This document shows positions 1 to 8,273 of a stretch of DNA of 64,000 nt, piece after piece. Under the pieces are notes generated by a model. The model was given only the letters and a program-made list of their open reading frames with translations, ran no database searches and had not been told where the DNA came from. The DNA is taken from NCBI GenBank assembly GCA_040414865.1, contig JBEDUR010000165.1, positions 1 through 64,000 on the forward strand. The letters run 5' to 3'. The position numbers and the translations under genes are program-made. How positions within the stretch are numbered: the first letter of the stretch is position 1; each line of letters begins with the position of its first letter. Origin of the DNA: Palsa-461 sp040414865 (GTDB lineage Bacteria > Actinomycetota > Acidimicrobiia > Acidimicrobiales > RAAP-2).

Positions 1-275
1 TAGAGGGTTCGCGCAGAGGCTCCGAACACCCAGTACGCAGCGGCGTAGAGGTAGTACAGAGCGGGACCGGGATGGTGCCAGCCATAGCGGTCGGGCGGCC
101 CCACGAGTAGGTGTCCGTACTGTGCCAACCGGATGTCGAAGTCCGCGGTGGCCAGGTCGAACATCAGGGTTGCTCTTGTAGTCGAGAAGAGCTGGAGCCG
201 AGCCCACTCGGCAGCCATCGGGACAAGGGTGAGCGCAAGCAACCAATAGGTTGTGATCCGCCGGCCCTTGAGCAT
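1..275 (-). CDS. N-terminal part of a polytopic membrane protein, GT-C glycosyltransferase-like (runs off the left edge)
   Basis: The minus strand reads without a stop from an ATG at 273-275 to the edge of the window, giving 91 residues. The protein begins MLKGRRITTYWLLALTLVP, a basic start followed by a membrane segment. It then has ADFDIRLAQYGHLLVGPPD and YGWHHPGPALYYLYAAAYW. An acidic loop after the first helix, followed by a HPGP/YY-rich stretch, is the usual layout at the start of large multi-spanning GT-C fold glycosyltransferases that use polyprenyl-phosphate sugars. The family call is inference from this pattern. A second GT-C type gene lies at 60295-62229. The start is the first ATG with a hydrophobic segment behind it; another out-of-frame ATG lies just upstream. 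Confidence 0.6.
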   Translation of the reverse strand, partial: MLKGRRITTYWLLALTLVPMAAEWARLQLFSTTRATLMFDLATADFDIRLAQYGHLLVGPPDRYGWHHPGPALYYLYAAAYWVFGASARTL

Positions 276-1129
276 CGAGTCATGATACGGCTCTGCTCAG
301 ATTTCAGCTATAGCCATGTAGCCAGGCTGAGACAATGTTCCCTATCCTATGTGGCCTCCCTCCCCTATCCCGGAGTTGTCGTAAAGAGAGCGGAAAAACA
401 AACGGAGAATTGACGGCGAATAACGTGAGCGTAAATCACCCGCATGTTCTCTGGTTGACGATGCTCCGACTCACTCAAGGCGGTACCTTCACCTCGCTTG
501 CAGAGTGCTCCTTGCGTCGCCGCGAAGATCTGTGGTTGGTGGACCTTATTGGCTGCTGGGATCGTTGGGTCGTGAGAGAGATTGTGTTTCGATTCGATGC
601 AGTGAGCGTCATCCAGCGGCGGACCGTCGCGGCCGATCATGACCCGAGACACCGACGAGCACCGAACCCGATACGCCTCAAGGCGTCGAGCATGAGTTGA
701 AAATCGGTTCTGACCTAGCCAGAGTAAATCGCTTGCCTTGTGACGACGGCCTACCTGCATTAGCTACGGGTCCGATGTTGCCTTGGGCATCCCCCAGTTC
801 ACCGGGTACGTCAAGGTCATAAGCAAACTGATCTCGATGGAGTGCCGTGCAAGAGCCGCCGCCTCGAACCGACGGTCTTGTGTCCGGAAGCGTGGTCGCG
901 AACCGCCTCACAAACTGGCCAACTTACAAACGGCCGAGCGTGACCTGAACCGACGGTCGAGACGATTCCAGCGGTGCAAATGCGGGTAGGGACAACCACC
1001 GCCGCTTCTCGCGAGGACAGCGCACGGCGCCGATCCCCTAGTGCGATGGGGCAAAAGGCGACCGGGCCACGGTCTCGGCGTGATCCAGAAGCACGGACGA
1101 AACATAACCACACGGGAGCACACGGAGCC
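276..1129. other. Intergenic stretch, no gene recognised
   Basis: This 854-base stretch lies between the divergent left-edge membrane gene and the SDR gene. Open frames exist on both strands, but their predicted proteins lack recognisable domains, hydrophobic patterning or credible ribosome sites. Base composition is lower in GC around 280-560 than in the genes. A 12-bp direct repeat, GAACCGACGGTC, occurs at 866-877 and 947-958. The promoters of the two divergent genes must lie here, but no strong consensus was identified. Confidence 0.5.
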
Positions 1130-2124
1130 ATGAGTACTGAACCTGTGAATACTGTCGTGATCACCGGAGCCACGGCCGGGATCGGCAGGGCCACAGCGGT
1201 CGCGTTCGGTCGCCGTGGCGACCGTGTCAGCCTCCTGGCCCGGGGTGAAGGCGGCCTCGACGCCGCTTGCAAAGAGGTCGCCCACGCTGGCGGCCATCCT
1301 CATCCCCTCGTTGTCGACGTCGCCGACTTCGACGACGTCGACCGGGCCGCCGCCACCATCGAAGACGATGTCGGACCGATCGACGTGTGGGTAAACAACG
1401 CCTTCGCCTCTGTCTTCGCGCCCTTCTGGAAATCGCTCCCGACGAGTACCACCGGGTAACCCAGGTCAGTTATCTGGGGTTCGTCCACGGCACCATGGCG
1501 GCGCTCGCCCGTATGCGGCCCCGAGATCGTGGGACCATCGTCCAAATCGGCTCCGCCCTCGGGGAAAGAAGCATTCCACTTCAATCTGCCTACTGCGGCG
1601 CCAAGCACGCCATCAACGGCTTTACGTCATCTCTGCGTACTGAGTTGCGCCATGACGGTAGTCAGGTGCAGGTCACCTCGGTACAAATGCCCGCGGTGAA
1701 CACCCCCCAGTTCTCATGGGTCCGCTCCCGCCTCTCCCGCCACCCGCAACCTGTGCCACCGATCTACCAACCCGACGTTGCCGCGCGAGCCGTGGTTTTC
1801 GCCTCTGATCATCCCGAAGTCCGCGAGTTCTGGGTCGGAGGCAGCACCGTGGCGACCATTCTCACCAACCGTGTCGTCCCCGGGTTACTCGACCGTTATC
1901 TGGCCCGAACCGGCTACGACTCGCAACAGAACGACCAACCCATACCGTCCGACCGACCCGACAACCTCTTCGGCGCTCTCGACGAAGCCGGACACAGCGA
2001 CCCGGGGGCGCACGGCGAGTTCGATCAGCAAGCCAAAACCCGCAGCGCACAGCTATGGCTTGCCCAACACGCCCGTCAGCTTGCCCGGATGCTCACCGGC
2101 TCAATCGGAAAGGCGCGTGGGTGA
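1130..2124 (+). pseudogene. Short-chain dehydrogenase/reductase with a single-base frameshift
   Basis: The ATG at 1130 opens a classical SDR: TGATAGIG cofactor loop near residue 12, then VNNAF (variant of NNAG) near residue 90. The frame ends at 1459. The continuation lies in another frame from about 1430, with EIAPDEYH, a catalytic YCGAK (YxxxK) and the PxxxNTPQF segment, ending at 2124. The break falls at about 1427-1431, where adding one G after TGG restores continuous homology. The restored protein would be about 331 residues. The roughly 90-residue tail after the Rossmann domain is seen in some actinobacterial SDRs. It is either a recent pseudogene or an assembly error. The substrate cannot be inferred. 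Confidence 0.75.
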
Positions 2125-2260
2125 GGACCAGTCCCGCACCTTCTCTTTGCGCGACGATGCCTTCCTCGCGAACGGAGAGCGAGGTCTCCGCCAGAAGATC
2201 TGGTTCGGGCCGCGGCCACGTTCGAACGGATCGGCGCGTCGTATGGGCCGCCGCGGCTTC

Positions 2261-2908
2261 TCACTGTTCGATGTTCCGAACGACAACATTCGGGGGAATG
2301 TGCCCATCGGCTCTGGCGCGGAGCAAGGATCCAGCCTTTCTCAATAGCGCGAAGGCGTGCCAGCCAACAACGACTGCGATCGCGAGCGCAACGGCGGGGT
2401 CGAGCCACTCCCAGCCGCCAGTCGCGAGGATGACCGTTCCCGCTCCTGCGACCCCGAGGGCGGAGGCGGAGTCAGCGATGGTGTCAAGGAGCACAGCTCG
2501 ATGGCTGAGCGCCTCATCGCTGGGATCGTCCCTGTCGAAGTCGACGCCGAGGACCACCACAGCAGCGATCATCACCACTGCTGCTATGCCGCTCATCACG
2601 ACCACTGGGAGACCGCGAACAGCGTGAGTTGGAGCGACGAGACGGTCGATCCCGGAGGCGATCACCAGCATGCTGAGCACGAACAGCCAACCCGCGTTCG
2701 CGGCCGCGGCGAACGCGTTGGCCTTTGGGAAGCGTCCCGAGAGCTGGATGGCAAGGATGGCAACCCCGATCGCTGCAGCGTCCGCTAAGTAGTCGATGCC
2801 GGCAGCAAGCACGCCAAGGGAGTGGGCCGTGACTCCGACATAGGTCAGTCCGACGACAAGGAGCAGGTTCAGCAGAAGCGCCACGAGGAGCCGGGCGGAT
2901 CGCGACAT
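2261..2908 (-). CDS. Cation diffusion facilitator-like membrane transporter
   Basis: The protein is about 215 residues from the ATG at 2906-2908 (MSRSARLLVALLLNLLL), chosen because it places the first membrane helix at the N terminus; upstream residues look non-coding. Five to six hydrophobic helices fit the CDF membrane domain, which exchanges divalent metal for protons. The two metal motifs normally written HxxxD are diverged here: DYLADAA in helix 2 and LLDTIADSAS in helix 5, so histidine is replaced in both. A cytoplasmic C-terminal domain is nearly absent. Metal specificity is therefore uncertain and the protein may be an altered or non-zinc member. It is followed by an SDR on the same strand upstream. 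Confidence 0.7.
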   Translation of the reverse strand: MSRSARLLVALLLNLLLVVGLTYVGVTAHSLGVLAAGIDYLADAAAIGVAILAIQLSGRFPKANAFAAAANAGWLFVLSMLVIASGIDRLVAPTHAVRGLPVVVMSGIAAVVMIAAVVVLGVDFDRDDPSDEALSHRAVLLDTIADSASALGVAGAGTVILATGGWEWLDPAVALAIAVVVGWHAFALLRKAGSLLRARADGHIPPNVVVRNIEQ

Positions 2909-3080
2909 CACCGCGATCCTGTCGTAAGCGGGAGGCCATGTCAGCCCTGGCAGGGGCAGGTAATGGCAGAACCCGAGAACAGCTCGGCCGCGGAGATCAC
3001 CCAAAGAGCCAGAGCCGGCTCGCCCGCGCCAAGATGGCTGGGGCTGCAGCACCAAAGGTGTGCGGCACCACGGAAGAAGA

Positions 3081-3866
3081 TCAGGAAGGTCGGTACCTCG
3101 TGGCTAGCCCACCACTTGAGGCGGTGAGGAGCATGGTGCGCTCGATTTCGCCAAGTTGATCGATCATGCCTGGATCTTCCAGGCTGGGGATACATACAAC
3201 CTCCCCGCGAGCGAGGCCCTTCATTGCGGCGTTGACGACTTCCGCGGGGTCCATGACCGGAAGGGTGACGTTCGACAGGTCAAAATCCGCGTGGAACTCT
3301 GTGTCCACCAACCCAGGACAGCACACTTCTACTCGCACCGCAGTGCCGGCAAGCTCACCTGCCAACGCCTGCGTGAACGCGACCAGGTAAGCCTTGGCCC
3401 CTGCGTAGGTGGCCCGGTAAGGCAAGGGCTGGGGGGGCATGGTACCGCTGAAGGCCAAGATCGAGGCGACGTTGATGACCGCCCCGGTGTTGCGCTTGAC
3501 CATCCCGGGCAGCACGGCTCGGGTCAGCTGGCTGACCGCAGAGATGTGTACCGCGATGAGGTCGTTGATCACTTCGGGATCTTTCTCCGCGAAGGGGCCG
3601 TAACCACCGAAGCCGGCATTGTTGACCAGCAAATCGACTTCCTCAGTGGAGAGAATCTGCGAGAGCCCACTGGCCTCGGTTGGCTCGACAAGGTCTGCCA
3701 CTAACACCCGGACCTTGTTGTGATGCGCTGCCATCAGTCGTTCGGCCAGCGTCTCAAGACGCTGGCGGCGACGGGCGGTGATCACCAGATCCCACCCCTC
3801 CGAGGCGAGCCGGATGGCGAAGGCTTCGCCGATCCCCGCCGAGGCTCCGGTCACGACAGCGAGCAT
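3081..3866 (-). CDS. Short-chain dehydrogenase (DltE/YqjQ-like)
   Basis: The 261-residue protein has a TGASAGIG nucleotide loop at residues 6-13, an ARRRQRL segment after beta-2 typical of NADP preference, VADLVEP after beta-3, NNAGFGGYG, and a catalytic YAGAK motif. It resembles the DltE-type cytosolic SDRs, whose substrates are mostly unknown. The start ATG (3864-3866) has an AGGGGG ribosome site seven bases upstream on the minus strand. A short palindrome lies about 30 bases upstream (3897-3911). The gene precedes the CDF-like gene on the same strand with a 170-base gap, so co-transcription is possible but not evident. Confidence 0.85.
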   Translation of the reverse strand: MLAVVTGASAGIGEAFAIRLASEGWDLVITARRRQRLETLAERLMAAHHNKVRVLVADLVEPTEASGLSQILSTEEVDLLVNNAGFGGYGPFAEKDPEVINDLIAVHISAVSQLTRAVLPGMVKRNTGAVINVASILAFSGTMPPQPLPYRATYAGAKAYLVAFTQALAGELAGTAVRVEVCCPGLVDTEFHADFDLSNVTLPVMDPAEVVNAAMKGLARGEVVCIPSLEDPGMIDQLGEIERTMLLTASSGGLATRYRPS

Positions 3867-3896
3867 TTTGTCCCCCTAGAAGTCCAGTTTTGTCAA

Positions 3897-3911
3897 TAGA
3901 GTCGCGCTCTA
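3897..3911. promoter_or_regulatory. Perfect 5-bp inverted repeat upstream of the SDR gene, candidate operator
   Basis: TAGAGTCGCGCTCTA is an interrupted palindrome (TAGAG/CTCTA, 5-base centre) lying 31 bases upstream of the SDR start at 3866. The surrounding bases are AT-rich relative to the window. The placement fits an operator or promoter-overlapping site for a TetR- or MarR-type repressor, but no adjacent regulator gene supports this. Confidence 0.35.
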
Positions 3912-3979
3912 CAGTGCTATTTACTCGTATGGCGGAAGCTGTCAAGCTCCAGCCGCCGGTGTTCTTAGAGGTTGAGTGG

Positions 3980-4146
3980 ACGGCCGCTTGACCCAGAACC
4001 CGGCCGCGGTCTCGGCACTACCTAGGCCGATACATCTTTTGATGAACTCCGCTGAAGCCAATGGTCCCCCACTGACCATTCGCCCAAGGCGTGGTGTGGT
4101 GCCAGGAGACCGAAACGACGACGAGGTGAACGGCCGCTTGACGCAG
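3980..4146. repeat. Pair of 17-bp near-identical direct repeats in an intergenic region
   Basis: ACGGCCGCTTGACCCAG at 3980-3996 recurs as ACGGCCGCTTGACGCAG at 4130-4146, 150 bases apart, in the 306-base gap between the divergent SDR and GH1 genes. No gene is recognised between them. The second copy ends 27 bases before the GH1 start codon, so the repeats could be regulatory sites or the ends of a lost insertion. Nothing else supports either reading. Confidence 0.5.
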
Positions 4147-4172
4147 CGGGAACCATCCTCGAATCTGGCCAG

Positions 4173-5381
4173 GTGACTCAACCCGGAAACGACGTCGACC
4201 TTGGCTTGCTTCCCGACTTCCTCTGGGGTGCAGCCACTGCGGCGCACCAGATCGAGGGGAACAACGTCGCCAGCGACTTGTGGGAGCTCGAGCGTCGAGG
4301 AGTGTTCCCCGAACCAAGCAGGGATGCCTGCGACAGCTACCACCGGTGGCCGGAAGATCTCGATCTGGTTCGCGATCTCGGTCTCAACGCCTACCGGTTC
4401 AGTGTGGAGTGGGCGCGGATCGAGCCCGAACAAGGATGGATCTCCAACGCCGAGATCGAGCACTACCGACGGATGATCACTGGCTGCTTGGACCGAGGGA
4501 TCCAGCCGGTCGTGACACTGCACCATTTCACCTGCCCTAGGTGGTTCAGCCGGGAAGGTGGATGGGGGCAGCCCAATGCGGTGGATGCTTTTGGCCGATA
4601 TATCGAGGCGCTGACAGCCCTCCTCGAGGATGTCCGCTGGGTGGTGACGATCAACGAGCCCAACGTCGTTGCGACTTTCGGCCGTCGCACTCGGCGCACC
4701 GGCGACTCCGGGGGCGTCCCCGATCCCACTCCGGTGACCCCCGACCAGGCGGTCGGCGAGGTTCTCGTGGCCGCACATCGCCGGGCCCGTGAGATCGTCA
4801 AATCCCACTCCTCGCCCAATGTGGGATGGTCGGTGGCGACCCAGGCGTTCGTCTGTCGGCCCGGCGCCGAGGCCACGTTTCGGGAATGGAACCGGTTGTG
4901 GGAGGACCTGTATTTGGAGCCGGGGTCGGACGACGACTTTCTCGGGGTCCAGGCCTACACCAGTCGCTTCATCGGCCCCGATGGGGCCGAGCGGGTCCCC
5001 GAGGGCGAGCCGACCTCCCTCATGGGATGGGCCTACCGTCCCGAAGCTCTGGGCTCGGGCCTTCGACGGGCCTGGGAGGTCACCGGAGGGACGCCGTTGC
5101 TCGTCACCGAGAACGGCGTGGCCACCGAGGACGACACCATCCGGATCTGGCACACCACCGAGGCGCTGAGCTCGATGAAGGCCGCGATGGATGACGGGGT
5201 GAGGGTCTTGGGCTACCTCCACTGGAGCCTGCTCGACAACTACGAGTGGGGCTCATACCGGCCGACATTCGGCTTGGTCGCGGTGGATCGCTCGACGTTT
5301 GCCCGGACGCCGAAGCCGAGTGGGCAGTGGCTCGGGGGCATCGCTCGGAGTTCGACGGCAACTGCTCACCGATCGGACTGA
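4173..5381 (+). CDS. Glycoside hydrolase family 1 (beta-glucosidase-like)
   Basis: The 402-residue protein carries the GH1 signature elements in order: FLWGAATAAHQIEG near the N terminus, RFSVEWARIEP, LHHFTCPRW, TINEPN with acid/base Glu162, VTENG with nucleophile Glu313, and LHWSLLDNYEW. It would hydrolyse beta-glucosides or related beta-glycosides with retention, in the cytoplasm because no signal peptide is visible. GH1 enzymes usually run to 440-480 residues, so loops are shortened here. The GTG start is inferred from where homology begins; the ribosome site is weak. It stands alone, divergent from the SDR. Confidence 0.92.
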   Translation: MTQPGNDVDLGLLPDFLWGAATAAHQIEGNNVASDLWELERRGVFPEPSRDACDSYHRWPEDLDLVRDLGLNAYRFSVEWARIEPEQGWISNAEIEHYRRMITGCLDRGIQPVVTLHHFTCPRWFSREGGWGQPNAVDAFGRYIEALTALLEDVRWVVTINEPNVVATFGRRTRRTGDSGGVPDPTPVTPDQAVGEVLVAAHRRAREIVKSHSSPNVGWSVATQAFVCRPGAEATFREWNRLWEDLYLEPGSDDDFLGVQAYTSRFIGPDGAERVPEGEPTSLMGWAYRPEALGSGLRRAWEVTGGTPLLVTENGVATEDDTIRIWHTTEALSSMKAAMDDGVRVLGYLHWSLLDNYEWGSYRPTFGLVAVDRSTFARTPKPSGQWLGGIARSSTATAHRSD

Positions 5382-5468
5382 TCGCCTACTCGCCGGAAGA
5401 TCAGCACCGCTGACCTCTTTTACGCGGCTTCAGTTGGAGCCGGCAGGTTGGTCAGTGCGTCCTCCGCC

Positions 5469-7856
5469 TCAGATGTCGGCGTCGGCCGCCTGTGGCCGGG
5501 GCCGTTCTCCGCGCCGTGGCAGCGTCGCCAGGGCCGCCGGTGGGTCCCGCCAGACCGGCGGTAGGTCTCCGGAGGTGGCAGCTTGCACCGCCTCGAAGAT
5601 CCTCTGTGGCGTGCACGGCATGTCGATGTGCCGAACGCCCAGGTGGCTCAACGCATCGATGACGGCGTTGTGCACCGCCGGCGTGGACCCGATGGTCCCG
5701 GCCTCGCCGATGCCCTTGGCACCGAGCGGGTTGAGCGGGCTCGGAGTCTCGGTGTTGGAGGCTTCGAACGAGCAGAACTCGGCCGCCGACGGCATGGCGT
5801 AATCGGCGAGATTGGTGGTGAGCGGGTTGCCGTCCCGGTCGTAGAGCATCTGCTCCCAGAGGGCCTGCGCCATGCCCTGGGCGATGCCGCCGTGCTGCTG
5901 GCCCGTTACGACCATGGGGTTGAGAACACGTCCGCAGTCATCGACGGCCACATGGCGGAGAGGGCGGACCTGGCCCGTGTCCAGATCAACCTCGACAATC
6001 GAGATGTGGGTGCCGAAGGGGAAGGTCGGGCCCTCCTGGACGAAGTCCACCGCAGCGGCAAGTGGCTCGCCAGCCGAGGCGGCCAGCTCGGCCAGACGAC
6101 CCCAGCCGAGCGCTCTGGCCGGAACGCCGGCGACGCCCACTCGGCCGTCGTCGGCGACCACGATGTCGGCGACGCTCGCCTCGAGCTCGTCGGCGGCGAG
6201 CTGCTTGGCCCGCGCCAGCACCTCTTCGGCTGCTCGGCCCACGGCGTTACCGCCGACCTGGAGGCTCCGAGACCCGCCCGTCCCGCCGCCTCGGGGCACC
6301 TCGGCCGTGTCCGACTGGATGAAGCGAATCGCCTCGACCGGGATCCCAAGGCGGTCGGCGACGATCATGGCGAACGAGGTGGCGTGGCCCTGACCGTGGG
6401 CGGACGTGCCGACCCTGATCGTGGCCGTCCCGTCCTCGTGGACGTCGACGCGACCGAACTCCTTGGCGCCGCCGCCAGCGGTCACCTCGACGTAATTCGA
6501 GAGGCCGATGCCCAGCACGACCCGGTCCCCGTCGCGCCGGCGCCGCTCCTGCTCGGAGCGGAGGTCCTCGTACCCGGCCACCCGGAGCGCTTCGTCGAGC
6601 GCGCCTTGGTAGTTCCCGCTGTCGTAGGCGGCGCCCATGAGCGAGGTCATTGGGAACGCGTCGGCCGGCAGCAGGTTGCGTCGGCGCAGCTCGACCGGAT
6701 CGATCTCCAGCTCGTCGGCGGCGTAATCCATGGCCCGCTCCAAGAATTCGGCCGCCTCGGGCCGCCCAGCACCTCGGAACGCTCCCATCGGAGTGGTGTT
6801 CGTGAGGGCTGCAGCGACGTCGTAGCCGATGGCTGGGATCCGATAGACGCCCTGGGCCATGAGTCGGGTGGGCCCGATCGCCAAAGCACCCCCGAACCCC
6901 GCATACGCGCCGGCGTCGGAGACCACCCGAACCCTCATCCCGGTGATCCGGGCGTCGCCGTCGAAACCAAGCTCGACGTAGTCGACCTGTCCCCGCCCGT
7001 GCGGCATGGCCACGAGGTTCTCTGAGCGGGTCTCCACCCACGTGACCGGGCGACCGAGACGTGTGGCCGCCGCCGTGACGACGAGGTGCTCGGCGGTAAC
7101 TCCGGCCTTGGCCCCGAAGCCACCGCCCACGTGCGGCGTGATGACCCGGACATGCTCGGGCTCCAGCTCGAGGAGCCGACAGAGGATGTCTCGAAACCCG
7201 TGGGGCATCTGCGTGGACACATAGACGGTGAGATCGTGCCCGTCACCATCGTCGCCGGGAACCGCGGCGATGGCATTGCCCTCGAGAGGGACCACGGCGA
7301 CCCGCTGATTGGCGATCCGGATCCGGACGACTTTGCTCGCCCCGGCGAGCGGGTCGGCATCGTTACGGTCGCGAAACCCCGCGGCGAGGTTGCTGGTCAT
7401 TTCCTCGAACTGCAGGGGTGCGTCCGGAGAGAGTGCGCCTTCCGGATCTACCACGGCCGGAACCGGCGTGTACTCCACCACAACCTGTTCGGCGGCATCG
7501 ACTGCTGCTGCTGGAGTCTCCGCGATCACCACCGCTACCGGCTCACCGACAAAGCGGACCTTGTCAGTGGCAAGGGGCGGCCGGGCACAAGCGGGGTTGA
7601 GGACCATGAAGCCGTGGTAAGGGGCGATGCCGAGGTCGTCCGCCTTCAAAGCGGCGATGACTCGGGGCGCTTTAGCGGCGGCCGCGGTGTCAACCGATTG
7701 GACCAGGGCATGGGCGAGAGGCGACCGGGCGAACGCGGCAAACGTCATCCCGGGCACTCGGAGGTTGCCGACATAGGTCCCGCGGCCGGTCAGCAGCTCG
7801 GGGTCTTCGACCCGCAGGACACGTGTTCCCAAGATGGATCCCGGCATCGGCGGCAC
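5469..7856 (-). CDS. Xanthine dehydrogenase family molybdopterin-binding subunit (CoxL/CutL-like), orphan
   Basis: This 795-residue protein belongs to the molybdenum hydroxylase large subunits. It begins GSILGTRVLRVEDPELLTG, with the aldehyde oxidase a/b hammerhead domain in roughly residues 20-130, then VGGGFGAKAG, an FRGAGRPEA loop, and GAKGIGEAGT near the C terminus carrying the catalytic glutamate. The loop is FRGAGR rather than the AYxCSFR of true form I carbon monoxide dehydrogenase, so CO oxidation should not be assumed. Substrates of such enzymes include aldehydes and N-heterocycles. No small (2Fe-2S) or medium (FAD) subunit lies beside it. It may borrow those encoded at 17297-18588 or elsewhere. 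Confidence 0.9.
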   Translation of the reverse strand: MPPMPGSILGTRVLRVEDPELLTGRGTYVGNLRVPGMTFAAFARSPLAHALVQSVDTAAAAKAPRVIAALKADDLGIAPYHGFMVLNPACARPPLATDKVRFVGEPVAVVIAETPAAAVDAAEQVVVEYTPVPAVVDPEGALSPDAPLQFEEMTSNLAAGFRDRNDADPLAGASKVVRIRIANQRVAVVPLEGNAIAAVPGDDGDGHDLTVYVSTQMPHGFRDILCRLLELEPEHVRVITPHVGGGFGAKAGVTAEHLVVTAAATRLGRPVTWVETRSENLVAMPHGRGQVDYVELGFDGDARITGMRVRVVSDAGAYAGFGGALAIGPTRLMAQGVYRIPAIGYDVAAALTNTTPMGAFRGAGRPEAAEFLERAMDYAADELEIDPVELRRRNLLPADAFPMTSLMGAAYDSGNYQGALDEALRVAGYEDLRSEQERRRRDGDRVVLGIGLSNYVEVTAGGGAKEFGRVDVHEDGTATIRVGTSAHGQGHATSFAMIVADRLGIPVEAIRFIQSDTAEVPRGGGTGGSRSLQVGGNAVGRAAEEVLARAKQLAADELEASVADIVVADDGRVGVAGVPARALGWGRLAELAASAGEPLAAAVDFVQEGPTFPFGTHISIVEVDLDTGQVRPLRHVAVDDCGRVLNPMVVTGQQHGGIAQGMAQALWEQMLYDRDGNPLTTNLADYAMPSAAEFCSFEASNTETPSPLNPLGAKGIGEAGTIGSTPAVHNAVIDALSHLGVRHIDMPCTPQRIFEAVQAATSGDLPPVWRDPPAALATLPRRGERPRPQAADADI

Positions 7857-8068
7857 CCTATCGGAGGTCCGATGCGAGAACTCTTGCCGTGTTCAGCTAG
7901 GTCCTGTTCGTGCTGGTAAACGCCGGTTTTCCCGGCGGCTCAGCTTACCCAGGGGACGTCACCGAAACGGTGAGTGTCTTGGGCACACGCTAGGTCACGT
8001 GTTCGCCAGCATCGGAACCCGCGCTTACCACCACGGTCACTCACTGACCAATCGGATCAATAGCCGAG

Positions 8069-8104
8069 CCGAACCTCCCTGTCGTCGTGGCAGGGGGGGT
8101 TCGG
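8069..8104 (-). terminator. Strong hairpin between Clp_N gene and CoxL-like gene, candidate terminator
   Basis: CCGAACCTCCCTG at 8069-8081 can pair with CAGGGGGGGTTCGG at 8091-8104 across a 9-base loop, with one wobble pair and one bulged base. It lies about 170 bases downstream of the minus-strand gene ending at 8274 and 210 bases before the next minus-strand start at 7856. No T-run follows, which is common in high-GC genomes. The rest of the 417-base gap (7857-8273) contains no recognisable gene; a smaller hairpin sits at 7921-7937. Confidence 0.4.
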
Positions 8105-8273
8105 TAACGCTGGAGCCTCAAGTGCGGCGGAACGTCGATCACGGCCCACCGTGTCGGCTACATACGTGGTCGAGGGCGAATACTGGCGGGCTGACTGTCC
8201 CTCGGGGTGCCTGACCGGAGACACGGACGGGGAAACAGCCGCAGTTCGACGCGGCGATGCGGGCCGGATCCAA

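Noticed and set aside
335..760. Overlapping frames on both strands before the frameshifted SDR
   Set aside because: No ribosome site, no domain, and opposing frames of similar length are expected by chance.
3942..5222. 426-codon minus-strand frame over the GH1 gene
   Set aside because: Antisense to catalytic GH1 motifs; no homology recognised.
7921..7937. Hairpin CGCCGG-TTTTC-CCGGCG near the CoxL-like start
   Set aside because: Short stem, common by chance at this GC content; the larger hairpin at 8069-8104 is the better terminator candidate.
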